A stretch of 64,000 nt of DNA, taken from positions 55,246-119,245 of the forward strand of contig JAJJOY010000009.1 in assembly GCA_021029595.1 (NCBI GenBank), written 5' to 3'. A program made the translations under genes and the position numbers. Below are positions 56,085 to 64,000 of this stretch, piece after piece (positions within the stretch are counted from its first letter, which is position 1; every line of letters begins with the position of its first letter). The notes below the pieces were generated by a model. That model ran no database searches. It was not told where the DNA came from and was given only the letters and a program-made list of their open reading frames with translations. Source of the stretch: Hominenteromicrobium mulieris (GTDB lineage: Bacteria; Bacillota; Clostridia; Oscillospirales; Acutalibacteraceae).

Positions 56085-58724
56085 TTACAGTGTAAACGTA
56101 TACGTACCCGCGGTGAGCGTCATTTCTTCCGTAGTGCCGTCTTTTTTCGGCAGGTAGACTTCCGCTTCGGCGTCAAACGGGATGACGACGGTATACGTCA
56201 CTTCGCCGTTATCCTCGTACTGCCAGCCGGTTTCATAGTAGCCTGCGGCGGTATTGACCTTGGCTTTTGCCGCGCCGAGCCTTACATCGGGCTGCGGGCG
56301 GATGACGGCCTTTTTATAACCGGGCACGTCCGGCACGGGGTTCAGGCCGCAGACGTTCTTATACACCCATTCGAACACCGCGCCGTAAGCGTAGTGGTTC
56401 ATGGAGTTCATGCCGATGCCGCTGATCTTACCGTCCGGATTGACGGAGTTCCAGCGCTCCCAGATCGTTGTGGCACCCATATTGACCTCATACAGCCAGC
56501 CGGGATTTTCCTCGTTCAAAAGCAGCGTATAGGCTTCTGCATTCGCGCCGTTATCGGAGAGCGCGCGGCACAGCACAGGTGTGCCGAGGAAGCCGGTCTT
56601 CAGCTTGCCTTTATTCATCGCGAGCAGGCCGCGCAGGGTTTCGGTGATCTTCTCGCGCGCGAACTCCGGCGCAAGCCCAAACGAAAGCGAAATGGCGTTG
56701 CCGGTCTGCGTTGCGGCCGCGCATCTGCCGCCCGCAGTGTAAAACTCGCGGCGGATGGCGTCGAGAATTTCGTCTGCACGCTTTTTGTAGACGTCGTACT
56801 CGGTCGTTTTGCCGAGCGCGCGTGCGGCGTTTGCAACGCACATGGTGCTCTTATAGTAGTAGGCGGAGCACAGGAATGTAATGTCCGTGCCGCCGAGAAC
56901 AGACTCGGGATTGAAGCCGGATTCCGGGCCGTCCAGTGCAAGCCAATCGGCAAAGTGGAACTCAATGCCCGGCCACAGACGCGTTGCGCCGTGCGCTTCA
57001 TCGTAGCGGTAGATCCAATCCGCCCACAGCTTCATGCTCTCGAAGCCGTTTTCGAGCACGCTGATATCGCCCGTTGCAATGTAGGTTTCCCAAGGGACGA
57101 TGGCCGCGGCATCTGCCCAGCCACAGTGACCGCCGCCGTTTGCGAGCATTGGGTTTGCTTCGCCCGGCTTGCGGCTGATGAGCAGCGGGGCAACATCCGG
57201 CACCTTGCCGTCAAGGCGCTTCTGTTCCTCCAAAAGGTCTCGGATATACTTCGTATAGAACGCGCCGCAATCCATGTTGTAGTTCGCCGTGGGGCAGAAC
57301 GCCTGCGCGTCGCCCGTCCAGCCCATGCGCTCGTCGCGCTGCGGGCAGTCGGTCGGCACGTCGAGGAAGTTATCGCGCTGACTCCAGACAGAGTTCAAAT
57401 ACAGGCGGTTGACCTTCTCGTTTGCGGTCGTGATCTCGCCGGTTTGCTCGAGGTCGGAATACATGGCCCACGCCTGAATATCCGTGATGCCGGTGAGGTC
57501 TGCCACGCCGGAGAATTTGATGTAGCGGAAGCCGTAGAAGGTCGCAATCGGTCGAATAAAGGCTTTTTTGCCCGTCGAAATATAGCGGTATTCGGAAAGT
57601 GCAGTGCGCAGGTTATCGCGGTAGAAGCAGTCATCCTGCAACAGCTCGCCGGTCTGCACGCGCAGCTCGACACCTGCGGGCAGGTCGGCCATGAACGTGA
57701 ACCAACCCGTAATGTTCTGGCCGAGGTCGAACACAAGCTCGTTTTTCGGCGTGGTGATCTGCTTCGGGGTGATGATATGCTTTGCTTTTACGGGCAGCGA
57801 GAGGCGCGCGGAAATTGCGCCGAGGTTCGTCGTGGTGTTGCGCTTCACCGGCTGCCAATTTGCATAGGTGCAGGACGGCGCGCACCAGTTTTCGATTTCG
57901 AGGTTCGCATCGTAGCGCTCGCCGTCGTAGATGTTGCCGAACGTCAGCGGGTTCGGCGCGCACTGCCAGCTTTCGTCCGTGACGATGACGGTCTCGCCCT
58001 GCGTGGTGGTGACGTGCAGCTCACCGAAGAGCAGGTATTCCTCTGTGTACATGTTGCAGGGTTTTCCCGGGAAATTCGTTTCGTAATCGCCGACGACGCC
58101 GTCAAAACCAAAGCGGCCTTTCGCCCAGCCGTTGCCCAAAATGGCGCCGATGACGTTTTCGCCGGTGTGAATGAGGTCGGTCACGTCGTAGGTCTGGTAC
58201 TGAATCCAGCTGTCGTAGGCAGTGCAACCGGGGACAAGATACTCATCGTTCGCCTTTTCGCCGTTCAAATAGAGCTCGTAGATGCCGAGACCCGTGAAGT
58301 ATGCGCGGGCAGAGAGAACTTCGCCGGTGATCTCAAACGCGCGGCGCATGTACGGGGCGGTGTCCGGCGCAAGGCACGGAGAAATACGCTGTGCCGTGAA
58401 CGGCTCGTCGAGCTTTGCGGTCTCGAACCACGCAGTGTCGCTTGTGACCAATTCACCGTTATCGCCCATAACGGTAACGCGCCAGAAGTAGCGCGTGCGG
58501 GGCTCGAGGGCGATTTCCACCGGTACACCGAGGGACGACGCGGTTTTGCACGCGCCGGTATCAAAGATAACGTCGGCAAAATCCTTCGTTTTGGAAACCT
58601 CCACGCGCGCCCAAAGCTGCTTTTTCGCTTCGGTATCCGTGACTGTCCACGAGACGTGCGGCGTTTTCAGATCAAAACCGAGCGGGTTGACGATACGGTT
58701 TGTTTTCATTCTCTGAATTTTCAT
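56085..58724 (-). CDS. Alpha-L-rhamnosidase (GH78)
   Basis: An 879-aa enzyme that removes terminal L-rhamnose from plant glycosides or pectin side chains. An N-terminal Ig-like domain (about 15-115, VNPLGFDLKTPHVSWTVTDT) is followed by the rhamnosidase N and concanavalin-like regions (ARAYFTGLGIYELYLNGEKA, FDLGQNITGWFTF). The (alpha/alpha)6 catalytic domain carries PTDCPQRDERMGWTGDAQAF with the acidic residues of the active site, and TTIWERWNS near the end. No signal peptide is visible, so it should act inside the cell on imported oligosaccharides. ATG 58724 follows AAAGGAAC. It is monocistronic; the importer at 59.9-63.6 kb may supply its substrate. Confidence 0.93.
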   Translation of the reverse strand: MKIQRMKTNRIVNPLGFDLKTPHVSWTVTDTEAKKQLWARVEVSKTKDFADVIFDTGACKTASSLGVPVEIALEPRTRYFWRVTVMGDNGELVTSDTAWFETAKLDEPFTAQRISPCLAPDTAPYMRRAFEITGEVLSARAYFTGLGIYELYLNGEKANDEYLVPGCTAYDSWIQYQTYDVTDLIHTGENVIGAILGNGWAKGRFGFDGVVGDYETNFPGKPCNMYTEEYLLFGELHVTTTQGETVIVTDESWQCAPNPLTFGNIYDGERYDANLEIENWCAPSCTYANWQPVKRNTTTNLGAISARLSLPVKAKHIITPKQITTPKNELVFDLGQNITGWFTFMADLPAGVELRVQTGELLQDDCFYRDNLRTALSEYRYISTGKKAFIRPIATFYGFRYIKFSGVADLTGITDIQAWAMYSDLEQTGEITTANEKVNRLYLNSVWSQRDNFLDVPTDCPQRDERMGWTGDAQAFCPTANYNMDCGAFYTKYIRDLLEEQKRLDGKVPDVAPLLISRKPGEANPMLANGGGHCGWADAAAIVPWETYIATGDISVLENGFESMKLWADWIYRYDEAHGATRLWPGIEFHFADWLALDGPESGFNPESVLGGTDITFLCSAYYYKSTMCVANAARALGKTTEYDVYKKRADEILDAIRREFYTAGGRCAAATQTGNAISLSFGLAPEFAREKITETLRGLLAMNKGKLKTGFLGTPVLCRALSDNGANAEAYTLLLNEENPGWLYEVNMGATTIWERWNSVNPDGKISGIGMNSMNHYAYGAVFEWVYKNVCGLNPVPDVPGYKKAVIRPQPDVRLGAAKAKVNTAAGYYETGWQYEDNGEVTYTVVIPFDAEAEVYLPKKDGTTEEMTLTAGTYTFTL

Positions 58725-58953
58725 GTTCCGTTCCTTTCTGTGCGTTTGCACGTGCGGCTTTTTCCTTTGCCGCTTCGTATTCCGGCCGCGTAAAGCTGCG
58801 GCATTTTGTTCTATTTCACAGAATATCAGATATGAAGATGAAAAACAAGGACTCAATTTTCGCAAAAATACGTCCTTATTTTCAGTAATTGCATGCGAAG
58901 ATGTTGAACTAAGCCGTTTTTAAAAGTTCTTATAGGTTAGCCGCGACTTTAGC

Positions 58954-58982
58954 TTGACACAAGTCCATATTTGTGGTTTAAT
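58954..58982 (+). promoter_or_regulatory. Promoter of the mntP transcript
   Basis: TTGACA, 17 bp, TTTAAT, directly before the riboswitch. Confidence 0.75.
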
Positions 58983-58995
58983 AAGCAAACATGAG

Positions 58996-59142
58996 TATCG
59001 GTGCCGCAAAGCGGCACTGCGATAAGGGAGTAGTCGGCGCGAAGCGCTGTATGGTCGACACACTTGAGGAAACTCACGGCTATGCATGAAATGACGAGAC
59101 TTATCCGAAAGGCATCTCCGGCTTTTCGGGTGAGTCTTTTTT
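58996..59142 (+). promoter_or_regulatory. yybP-ykoY manganese riboswitch with terminator
   Basis: A hairpin GTGCCGC/GCGGCAC (59001-59017) precedes the aptamer. GATAAG (59021-59026) pairs with CTTATC (59100-59105), and the hallmark AGGGAGTAG and GGCTATGCATGAAATGACG lie between. The 3' strand also belongs to a terminator, AGACT-CCGAAA (59097-59110) with TTTTCGGG-AGTCT (59123-59137) plus T6. Manganese binding should therefore keep the terminator open and turn mntP on. Confidence 0.92.
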
Positions 59143-59195
59143 ATTGCCCGCGCACGTATACTTTTATGCCAAAACAATGGAAAACGGTGATCAAA

Positions 59196-59768
59196 ATGAG
59201 CTTATGGGAACTCTTAATTCTGGCAGTCGGTCTTTCAATGGACGCATTTGCGGTTTCGGTATGTAAGGGGCTTTCAGTGAAAAAGCTGAAAGCGAAACAC
59301 ATGCTGACTGTGGGTGTATATTTTGGCGGATTTCAGGCACTGATGCCTCTTTTGGGGTACATTTTGGGTATACAGTTCCAGTCAATGATTCAGCAGTTCG
59401 ACCACTGGATCGCGTTTGTGCTGCTGGTGCTGATCGGCCTGAGCATGATAAAGGAATCGCGCGAGGAAGCGGAGAACCTCAACGATTCGTTCAGCTTTAT
59501 GACGATGCTGCCGCTCGCGGTGGCGACGAGCATCGACGCGCTGGCGGTGGGCGTAACGTTCGCATTTTTGCAGGTCAAAATCGTACCGGCCATCAGCTTT
59601 ATCGGCGCAACGACGTTCATTCTTTCGGCGATCGGTATTCGCATCGGCAACATTTTCGGCGCGAAGTATAAATCGAAAGCAGAGCTTGTCGGCGGCATCG
59701 TGCTGATTTTGATGGGTGTGAAAATTTTGTTAGAGCACCTCGGCGTACTGGATATGATTTTCGGTTAA
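59196..59768 (+). CDS. mntP: Manganese efflux pump MntP
   Basis: A 190-aa membrane protein with six helices arranged as two repeats. Each repeat carries the family's acidic signature: [17 protein letters not shown] near the start and [16 protein letters not shown] in the second half. It exports manganese. ATG 59196 follows GGTGATCAAA; a longer in-frame version would run through the riboswitch terminator. The yybP-ykoY riboswitch directly upstream supports the assignment. A terminator follows at 59785-59830. Confidence 0.95.
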   Translation: MSLWELLILAVGLSMDAFAVSVCKGLSVKKLKAKHMLTVGVYFGGFQALMPLLGYILGIQFQSMIQQFDHWIAFVLLVLIGLSMIKESREEAENLNDSFSFMTMLPLAVATSIDALAVGVTFAFLQVKIVPAISFIGATTFILSAIGIRIGNIFGAKYKSKAELVGGIVLILMGVKILLEHLGVLDMIFG

Positions 59769-59784
59769 GAACCGGAAACAAGAA

Positions 59785-59830
59785 AGCGCCCCGCTTCCTT
59801 TTATGGAAAGCGGGGCGCTGTTTTGTTTTA
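59785..59830. terminator. Terminator between mntP and the sugar-importer operon
   Basis: AGCGCCCCGCTT-CC pairs with GG-AAAGCGGGGCGCT and has T runs on both sides. It serves convergent genes. Confidence 0.88.
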
Positions 59831-59857
59831 GTTTACGAACTAAAGTAACCCGTTAAA

Positions 59858-61648
59858 TTACTTCTGTGCGTCGTAGTAATCCTGATATGCGGTGTAGCCC
59901 TGGAGCTCGATGTTCGATGCACGCTTATCGGTGTAGATCTTCTCAATGTCATGAACCTGATTGGACTCAGCAAAGTCTTTCAGATCCTGAACGAGCTTAT
60001 CGAACGTTGCGTCGTCGGAAGCCATGATGATCTGCGGGATACGCATCTTGCACTCATCGGTGATAGCCTGTCTTGCCATACCGAGGTCATCGTTCGGATC
60101 GATCTCAAGAGAGAGGTTGGCGTTTTCGTCGGTCAGGAACTTCTGGCCGGGGACTGCCGGATGGATGGAATCTTCCGGAGTGAAGACGTGAGCCTGAATG
60201 GAGATAACCCAGCTTCTGGATTCTTCGGGCTGTGCATCGTTAACTGCATACTTCGTCAAGTCAACGTTATCGGCGTGAGCCGGCTGAGCCCAGAACCAGC
60301 AACCTGCTGCGTTCTTTTCGTCAGAGGTAAGCTCTTCTTCCGGCTTCTTGAGGATCGGGTTGCCGTTTTCGTCCTTGCCTTCCCAGAGGCCGCCCTCAGG
60401 ACCGTACATCATGTTGATGGAGCCGTCCTTCGTGAGCATCCAAGAATAGAGATCGAAGATACGCTGCGGGTTTTCAGCCTTTGTGGTGATGCAGTTGACG
60501 TTGCTACCAGGCGTGCCGTTTTCTTCGCCATATACCCAATCTACGCCTTCAGCCGGCGGGAAGATCGGAGAATCCTTAAGCTCCCAACCGAGGAGATCGT
60601 AGGTGTTGCCGTCTTTCTCCTGAAGGAGGGTACGGAAGTGGTTGGTATCGTCCTGAGAGAAGTCATAGTACAGAACCGCTCCACGGCCGTTGGAGAGCTT
60701 CTCTACGTACTGATCGTTGCTGTCGGTATAAATGGTTTCCGGGAAGAGGCCTTCTCTAAACCACTGGTTAGCAATCTTCAGAGCGGAGACGTAGTTGTCG
60801 TCAAAGACAGCAAGCTTAATGTCGTTATCCGCCTGAGACCAGTATGTATCAACAAGGTTCGGGTTGCCGTAGGAACGATAGATAGCGGAAACGGTGTTGA
60901 AGCCGTTATCGTCCTGTCTCGGGAGCCACGGGAAGATGCTCTGGCCGTCGGAAGTTGTAACGCCCTTGTCCTTAGCATCCAGCATGAACTGGTGCAGGTC
61001 TTCGAGCGTCTTGAGCTCCGGAGAACCGAGCTGCTCATAAACGTCTTGGTTGACCATCCAGCTCGCGTTACCGCCGGTAGCGCCCTTACGAGCCCAGTTC
61101 GGGATACCATAGAGACCGCCGTTAACGGACAGCAGCTTCTGGGAGGATTCGAGGATGTCCTCATCAAAGGAGCAGCCTTCATACTTCAAGGTGTTGATAT
61201 CGACGAGCTTGCCGAGGCTGATGAGCTTCTGCCAGTTCGCGTTACGGTCCATGATGATAACATCCGGCAGGTCGTCGGAGGAGATCATCAGGTTCAGTCT
61301 GGAATCCGCATCAGCTTCCGGGCAGGAATAGTTGACCGTGATGTTGAACTTTTCGTTCATGTACTTCGATGCAGCGTCTTCGCCCCAGGGCTTAACGGAA
61401 CCCTGATAGCTGTAATATGCATCAAATTCGTAGTGCTCGGTGGTGTCGTCCGGGCCGGAGGAACCGGTTACCTCGGAGCTTGCGTCACCGCCGTCTGTGG
61501 ATTCCGCTGCGGAAGATTCCGTTTTGGAAGATGTGCTGCTGCCAGCCGTGGAAGAGTTTCCGCCGCCGCCGCAGCCGGCTACTGTCAGAATCATGGATGC
61601 TGCCATGACTGCTGCCAGAGCCTTCAAGAGAGAGTTTCTGGACTTCAT
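59858..61648 (-). CDS. Extracellular solute-binding lipoprotein of a sugar ABC importer (LipO-like)
   Basis: A 596-aa lipoprotein with a signal peptide ending in the lipobox LTVAGC (Cys about 26), a Gly/Ser/Asp-rich linker (about 27-75), then a large family 1 solute-binding domain. The length and partners match the LipO/LplA group that takes up complex oligosaccharides in Firmicutes. ATG 61648 follows AAGGAGGCAAAGT. It is the last gene of the operon lplB-lplC-lipO. The ATPase (MsmX-type) is expected elsewhere. The ligand is unknown; rhamnose-containing oligosaccharides would fit the nearby GH78 gene. Confidence 0.92.
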   Translation of the reverse strand: MKSRNSLLKALAAVMAASMILTVAGCGGGGNSSTAGSSTSSKTESSAAESTDGGDASSEVTGSSGPDDTTEHYEFDAYYSYQGSVKPWGEDAASKYMNEKFNITVNYSCPEADADSRLNLMISSDDLPDVIIMDRNANWQKLISLGKLVDINTLKYEGCSFDEDILESSQKLLSVNGGLYGIPNWARKGATGGNASWMVNQDVYEQLGSPELKTLEDLHQFMLDAKDKGVTTSDGQSIFPWLPRQDDNGFNTVSAIYRSYGNPNLVDTYWSQADNDIKLAVFDDNYVSALKIANQWFREGLFPETIYTDSNDQYVEKLSNGRGAVLYYDFSQDDTNHFRTLLQEKDGNTYDLLGWELKDSPIFPPAEGVDWVYGEENGTPGSNVNCITTKAENPQRIFDLYSWMLTKDGSINMMYGPEGGLWEGKDENGNPILKKPEEELTSDEKNAAGCWFWAQPAHADNVDLTKYAVNDAQPEESRSWVISIQAHVFTPEDSIHPAVPGQKFLTDENANLSLEIDPNDDLGMARQAITDECKMRIPQIIMASDDATFDKLVQDLKDFAESNQVHDIEKIYTDKRASNIELQGYTAYQDYYDAQK

Positions 61649-61708
61649 ACTTTGCCTCCTTAAAGAATGCTTCGTCAATACACCTTGCATTGACAATTTA
61701 TTTTATGA

Positions 61709-62635
61709 TTAGCCCTTAACGGAGCCGATCATAATGCCTTTTACGAAGTAGCGCTGCAGGAACGGGTAAACGATGATGATCGGAATGATCGTAACAAACA
61801 TCGTAGCCATTGTGATGGAGCGCACGTTGGTCTCCTTGCCCTTCAACATGTTGGCGTCGATGGTGACGCCCATGCCCGCAGAGGCCATCTGTTCTGCGAA
61901 CTTCGCTTCGTTGACGATTCCGAGAAGGACGTTCTGCATCGGCTTCAGGTAATCCTGTGTAATGTACAGGTTTGCCTGGAACCAGTCGTTCCAGTGCTGC
62001 ACACCGAAGTACAGGGCGATCGTCGCGATGATCGGTGTGGAGAGCGGGAAGTAAATTTTAAAGAAGATGGTTATGTAGTTTGCGCCGTCGATGAGGGCGG
62101 ATTCTTCAAGCGCTTCCGGCAGAGACTGGAAGTAGCTGCGCATGAGAATCATGTTCCACAGGTTGACGAGTGCCGGGATGATGTACACGAGGAAGTTGTT
62201 CTTGAGACCGAGATTGAGGATCAAGAAGTAGGTCGGCATGAGGCCGCCGCCGAAGTACATCGGGATAAGACACAGCATTGCGTAAACTTTTTTGCCTACG
62301 AGGTTCGTTCTGGAAATTGCGAACGCCAGCATACCGGTAATGAGCACGCCGCCGACCGTACCGATGACGGTACGTGCGATGGTGATGAAGTACGCCATCC
62401 AGATCTTCTGGTTTGTGAAAACCAGCTCGTAGTTTCTCCACGTAAACTTACGCGGATAGATGGTCAAACCACCAAGGGTGGTATCGTTGGAATCGTTCAA
62501 GGAAATCGCAAGGGCATTCAGGAACGGGTACAGCGTAAGGACAAGAACCAGAACGATGGTGACGATCATGATGATATCGATCACGTAGTCGCTGGCCACG
62601 CGCTTGGCGCGGATTTTGTTTGGATTTTTTGCCAT
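61709..62635 (-). CDS. Carbohydrate ABC transporter permease (LplC-like)
   Basis: A 308-aa inner-membrane permease with six helices. The EAA loop is ALEESALIDGANYITIFFKI (about 187-206), the site that docks the ATPase. The final helix region ends IVYPFLQRYFVKGIMIGSVKG, normal for the MalG/LplC type. It lies 15 bp after the LplB gene. Confidence 0.94.
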   Translation of the reverse strand: MAKNPNKIRAKRVASDYVIDIIMIVTIVLVLVLTLYPFLNALAISLNDSNDTTLGGLTIYPRKFTWRNYELVFTNQKIWMAYFITIARTVIGTVGGVLITGMLAFAISRTNLVGKKVYAMLCLIPMYFGGGLMPTYFLILNLGLKNNFLVYIIPALVNLWNMILMRSYFQSLPEALEESALIDGANYITIFFKIYFPLSTPIIATIALYFGVQHWNDWFQANLYITQDYLKPMQNVLLGIVNEAKFAEQMASAGMGVTIDANMLKGKETNVRSITMATMFVTIIPIIIVYPFLQRYFVKGIMIGSVKG

Positions 62636-62650
62636 CTCTCTGTTCCCCCC

Positions 62651-63619
62651 TTAGAAAAGCTGTGCTTCGCCGAATTTACCTGCTACGTAGTTGGAACCAA
62701 GGAGCAGTGCGAAGTTGACGATAGACTTAAAGAGACCGGCCGCTGCTGCGAAGGAGAAACGACCCTGGCTGACACCCAAACGATAAATGAAGGTATCGAG
62801 CACGTCTGCGTATTCTTTCAACATGGAGTTGCCCATCTGCTTGGTGAGCATCATGATCTGGTCGAAGTTTGCATTCAGGATGCCGCCGACCTGGAAGATA
62901 AACATCAGGATGATGGTCGGTTTGATGGACTTAATTGTGATATGCCACATCTTCTGTGCGCGCGTTGCGCCGTCGATATCAGCCGCTTCATACATATCCT
63001 GGCTGATGCTCGTGATAGCGGAGATGAAGATAATCGCGTTCCAGCCAAGCTCCTTCCAGATATCCGTGCACAATGTAATGCCCCAGAAGTACTTGCCTTC
63101 GGTGAAGAAGCCGATCGGTTCTTTAACGACGCCGATCCACATGAGGAACTCATTGATGGCGCCGCCGTCGGTGGACATGAGGTCAAACATCAACGTTGCA
63201 CATACAACCCAAGAGATGAAGTGCGGCAGGTAGCTGACGGTCTGAACCGTTTTTTTCAGCGGCTGGAAGTTCATTTCGTTCAGCAGCACTGCGAAGAGAA
63301 TCGGCAGCGGGAAGCCAATGAACATCTTAAGGGCGCTGATGACCAGCGTGTTGCGCATAGCCAGTCCGAAGTACTTATCGGCAAACATGGTCTGGAAGTG
63401 TTTGAAGCCTACCCACTGGCTGAAGCCCGGGAAATCACCGAGCTGGAAATCCTGGAAGCCCATAACCACGCCGTACATCGGTACGTAGCTGAACAGGAGG
63501 ACTAAGAGGATGCCGGGAACTAACAATATCTGCAGATCCCACTGGGCAAGCATTCTGGAAAAGACGTTCTTTTTGCGTAAGACCGTATTTCCACTCGCTT
63601 GTGCTTGTTTCAATCTCAT
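62651..63619 (-). CDS. Sugar ABC transporter permease (LplB-like)
   Basis: A 322-aa permease of the MalF/LplB type with six helices. The EAA loop is YEAADIDGATRAQKMWHITI (about 212-231), and a VMGFQDFQLGDFPGFSQWVG stretch sits in the first periplasmic loop. ATG 63619 follows GGAGCGTG; the in-frame codon upstream at 63637 lacks a ribosome site. It is the first gene of the importer operon, with a leader of about 190 nt. Confidence 0.94.
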   Translation of the reverse strand: MRLKQAQASGNTVLRKKNVFSRMLAQWDLQILLVPGILLVLLFSYVPMYGVVMGFQDFQLGDFPGFSQWVGFKHFQTMFADKYFGLAMRNTLVISALKMFIGFPLPILFAVLLNEMNFQPLKKTVQTVSYLPHFISWVVCATLMFDLMSTDGGAINEFLMWIGVVKEPIGFFTEGKYFWGITLCTDIWKELGWNAIIFISAITSISQDMYEAADIDGATRAQKMWHITIKSIKPTIILMFIFQVGGILNANFDQIMMLTKQMGNSMLKEYADVLDTFIYRLGVSQGRFSFAAAAGLFKSIVNFALLLGSNYVAGKFGEAQLF

Positions 63620-63812
63620 CACGCTCCATTTCCACAAAAGATGGAAAATTTTTTACAAAAAGCAGAACTCAAAGCCTGCTTAAAGCCAAATTTTTTGAAA
63701 CCCGACTGCCTTTTGCAGTTTTACGGTTTTCTCGTTGAAAGCCCTGAACGATGTTCGGATGGTTTCCAAATTTGTCTAAATCTCCGCAACAACTTCTTCA
63801 GGAATTGTTCAT

Positions 63813-63841
63813 ATTATACACACGCATTCGTAACAATTCAA
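63813..63841 (-). promoter_or_regulatory. Promoter of the sugar importer operon
   Basis: On the minus strand, TTGAAT, 17 bp, TATAAT. The 190-nt leader between it and the LplB start holds no gene; I see no clear riboswitch in it. Confidence 0.75.
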
Positions 63842-63868
63842 GGACAAATTATGCAAAGTGTAGGTTTG

Positions 63869-64000
63869 TCAAACATATTGGACAGCGAACTCATTAGGCG
63901 AGAGCCAGCGGAGGGGTCTCATGGGCAAGTTGTTGGCGCGGCGGTTATGGACGGCAAGCTGCTTGGCAAAGTCGTCGAGTGAATAGAACGAATGGCAGGA
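63869..64000 (-). pseudogene. 3' end of a DDE transposase (IS3/IS481-type integrase core), cut by the window edge
   Basis: The minus strand encodes 43 codons plus a stop. They include FYSLDDFAKQLAVHNRRANN and LPMRPLRWLSPNEF, the conserved end of integrase-core transposases (the N-x4-R...P-x-R-L...SPxEF pattern). The frame continues beyond position 64000, so I cannot tell whether the element is intact. TGTAGGTTTGTCAAACATA (from 63859) just outside the stop may be the terminal inverted repeat. The insertion lies only about 20 bp upstream of the -35 of the sugar-importer promoter. Confidence 0.7.

Noticed and set aside
56394..58793. A 799-codon open frame opposite the alpha-L-rhamnosidase gene
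   Set aside because: The same codon-bias shadow; there are no recognisable motifs and no start context.
63599..63982. A 127-codon plus-strand open frame at the right edge
   Set aside because: It crosses the importer promoter and the antisense of a recognisable transposase; it has no ribosome site or motif.

Overview
The window reads as chromosomal DNA of a spore-forming Gram-positive anaerobe of the Clostridia, most likely an Oscillospirales/Ruminococcaceae-type gut bacterium. That is an inference from gene content: an alpha/beta small acid-soluble spore protein, a ferredoxin-dependent 2-oxoacid oxidoreductase, a ThiW-type ECF component, Firmicutes-style ABC sugar import genes, strong AGGAGG ribosome sites, sigma-A promoters with 17-bp spacers, and coding DNA that is GC-rich next to AT-rich gaps. 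There is no prophage, CRISPR array or rRNA operon. The only mobile-element trace is the 3' end of a transposase at the right edge.

Layout, left to right. 0.1-3.6 kb: iron alcohol dehydrogenase, BASS transporter and an LrgA/LrgB pair. 3.7-7.4 kb: a leftward SGNH hydrolase plus esterase/metallo-beta-lactamase fusion, a divergent D-2-hydroxyacid dehydrogenase, and a 65-aa protein. 7.5-11.4 kb: threonine operon (ACT regulator, hom, thrB, lysC). 11.6-15 kb: class A PBP, a membrane-anchored small protein and a SASP. 15.3-18.6 kb: MetE-like protein, LysR regulator, Cys-rich protein and two RNHCP zinc proteins. 18.9-21.8 kb: NTF2-LytTR regulator, initiator tRNA, D,D-carboxypeptidase. 21.9-29.5 kb: sbcDC, an aconitase-like hydratase, a CE15-like esterase. 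29.6-34.2 kb: marR with two ABC exporter half-transporters.

34.5-38 kb is the translation/transcription cluster rpmG-secE-nusG-rplK-rplA-rplJ-rplL with an L10 leader and attenuator. 38-44.5 kb: a hypothetical gene, a ROK-like regulator, KDPG aldolase, TetR with a methyltransferase, and pyruvate kinase. 44.5-52.4 kb: a calcium-type P-ATPase, PAP2 phosphatase, a sirtuin lacking its zinc cysteines, the vor operon (P-loop NTPase, ferredoxin, alpha, beta, gamma) and a four-helix-bundle protein. 52.7-55.8 kb: tRNA-Gly, a zinc-ribbon membrane protein and thiW-thiM-thiE behind a long structured leader. 56-64 kb: alpha-L-rhamnosidase, a manganese riboswitch with mntP, an LplB-LplC-lipoprotein sugar importer, and the transposase fragment.

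The least conventional content is between the genes: (a) two intergenic elements built from very small hairpins separated by GTGAAAT or its complement ATTTCAC, one of them changing polarity at its centre; (b) two related hairpin mosaics in convergent gaps whose stems differ by compensating changes; (c) two promoter-to-terminator transcription units without an open frame (40.2 and 55.9 kb), which are candidate small RNAs; (d) a divergent riboswitch-like leader before thiW; and (e) a 17-nt copy of the initiator tRNA anticodon arm just downstream of that tRNA.
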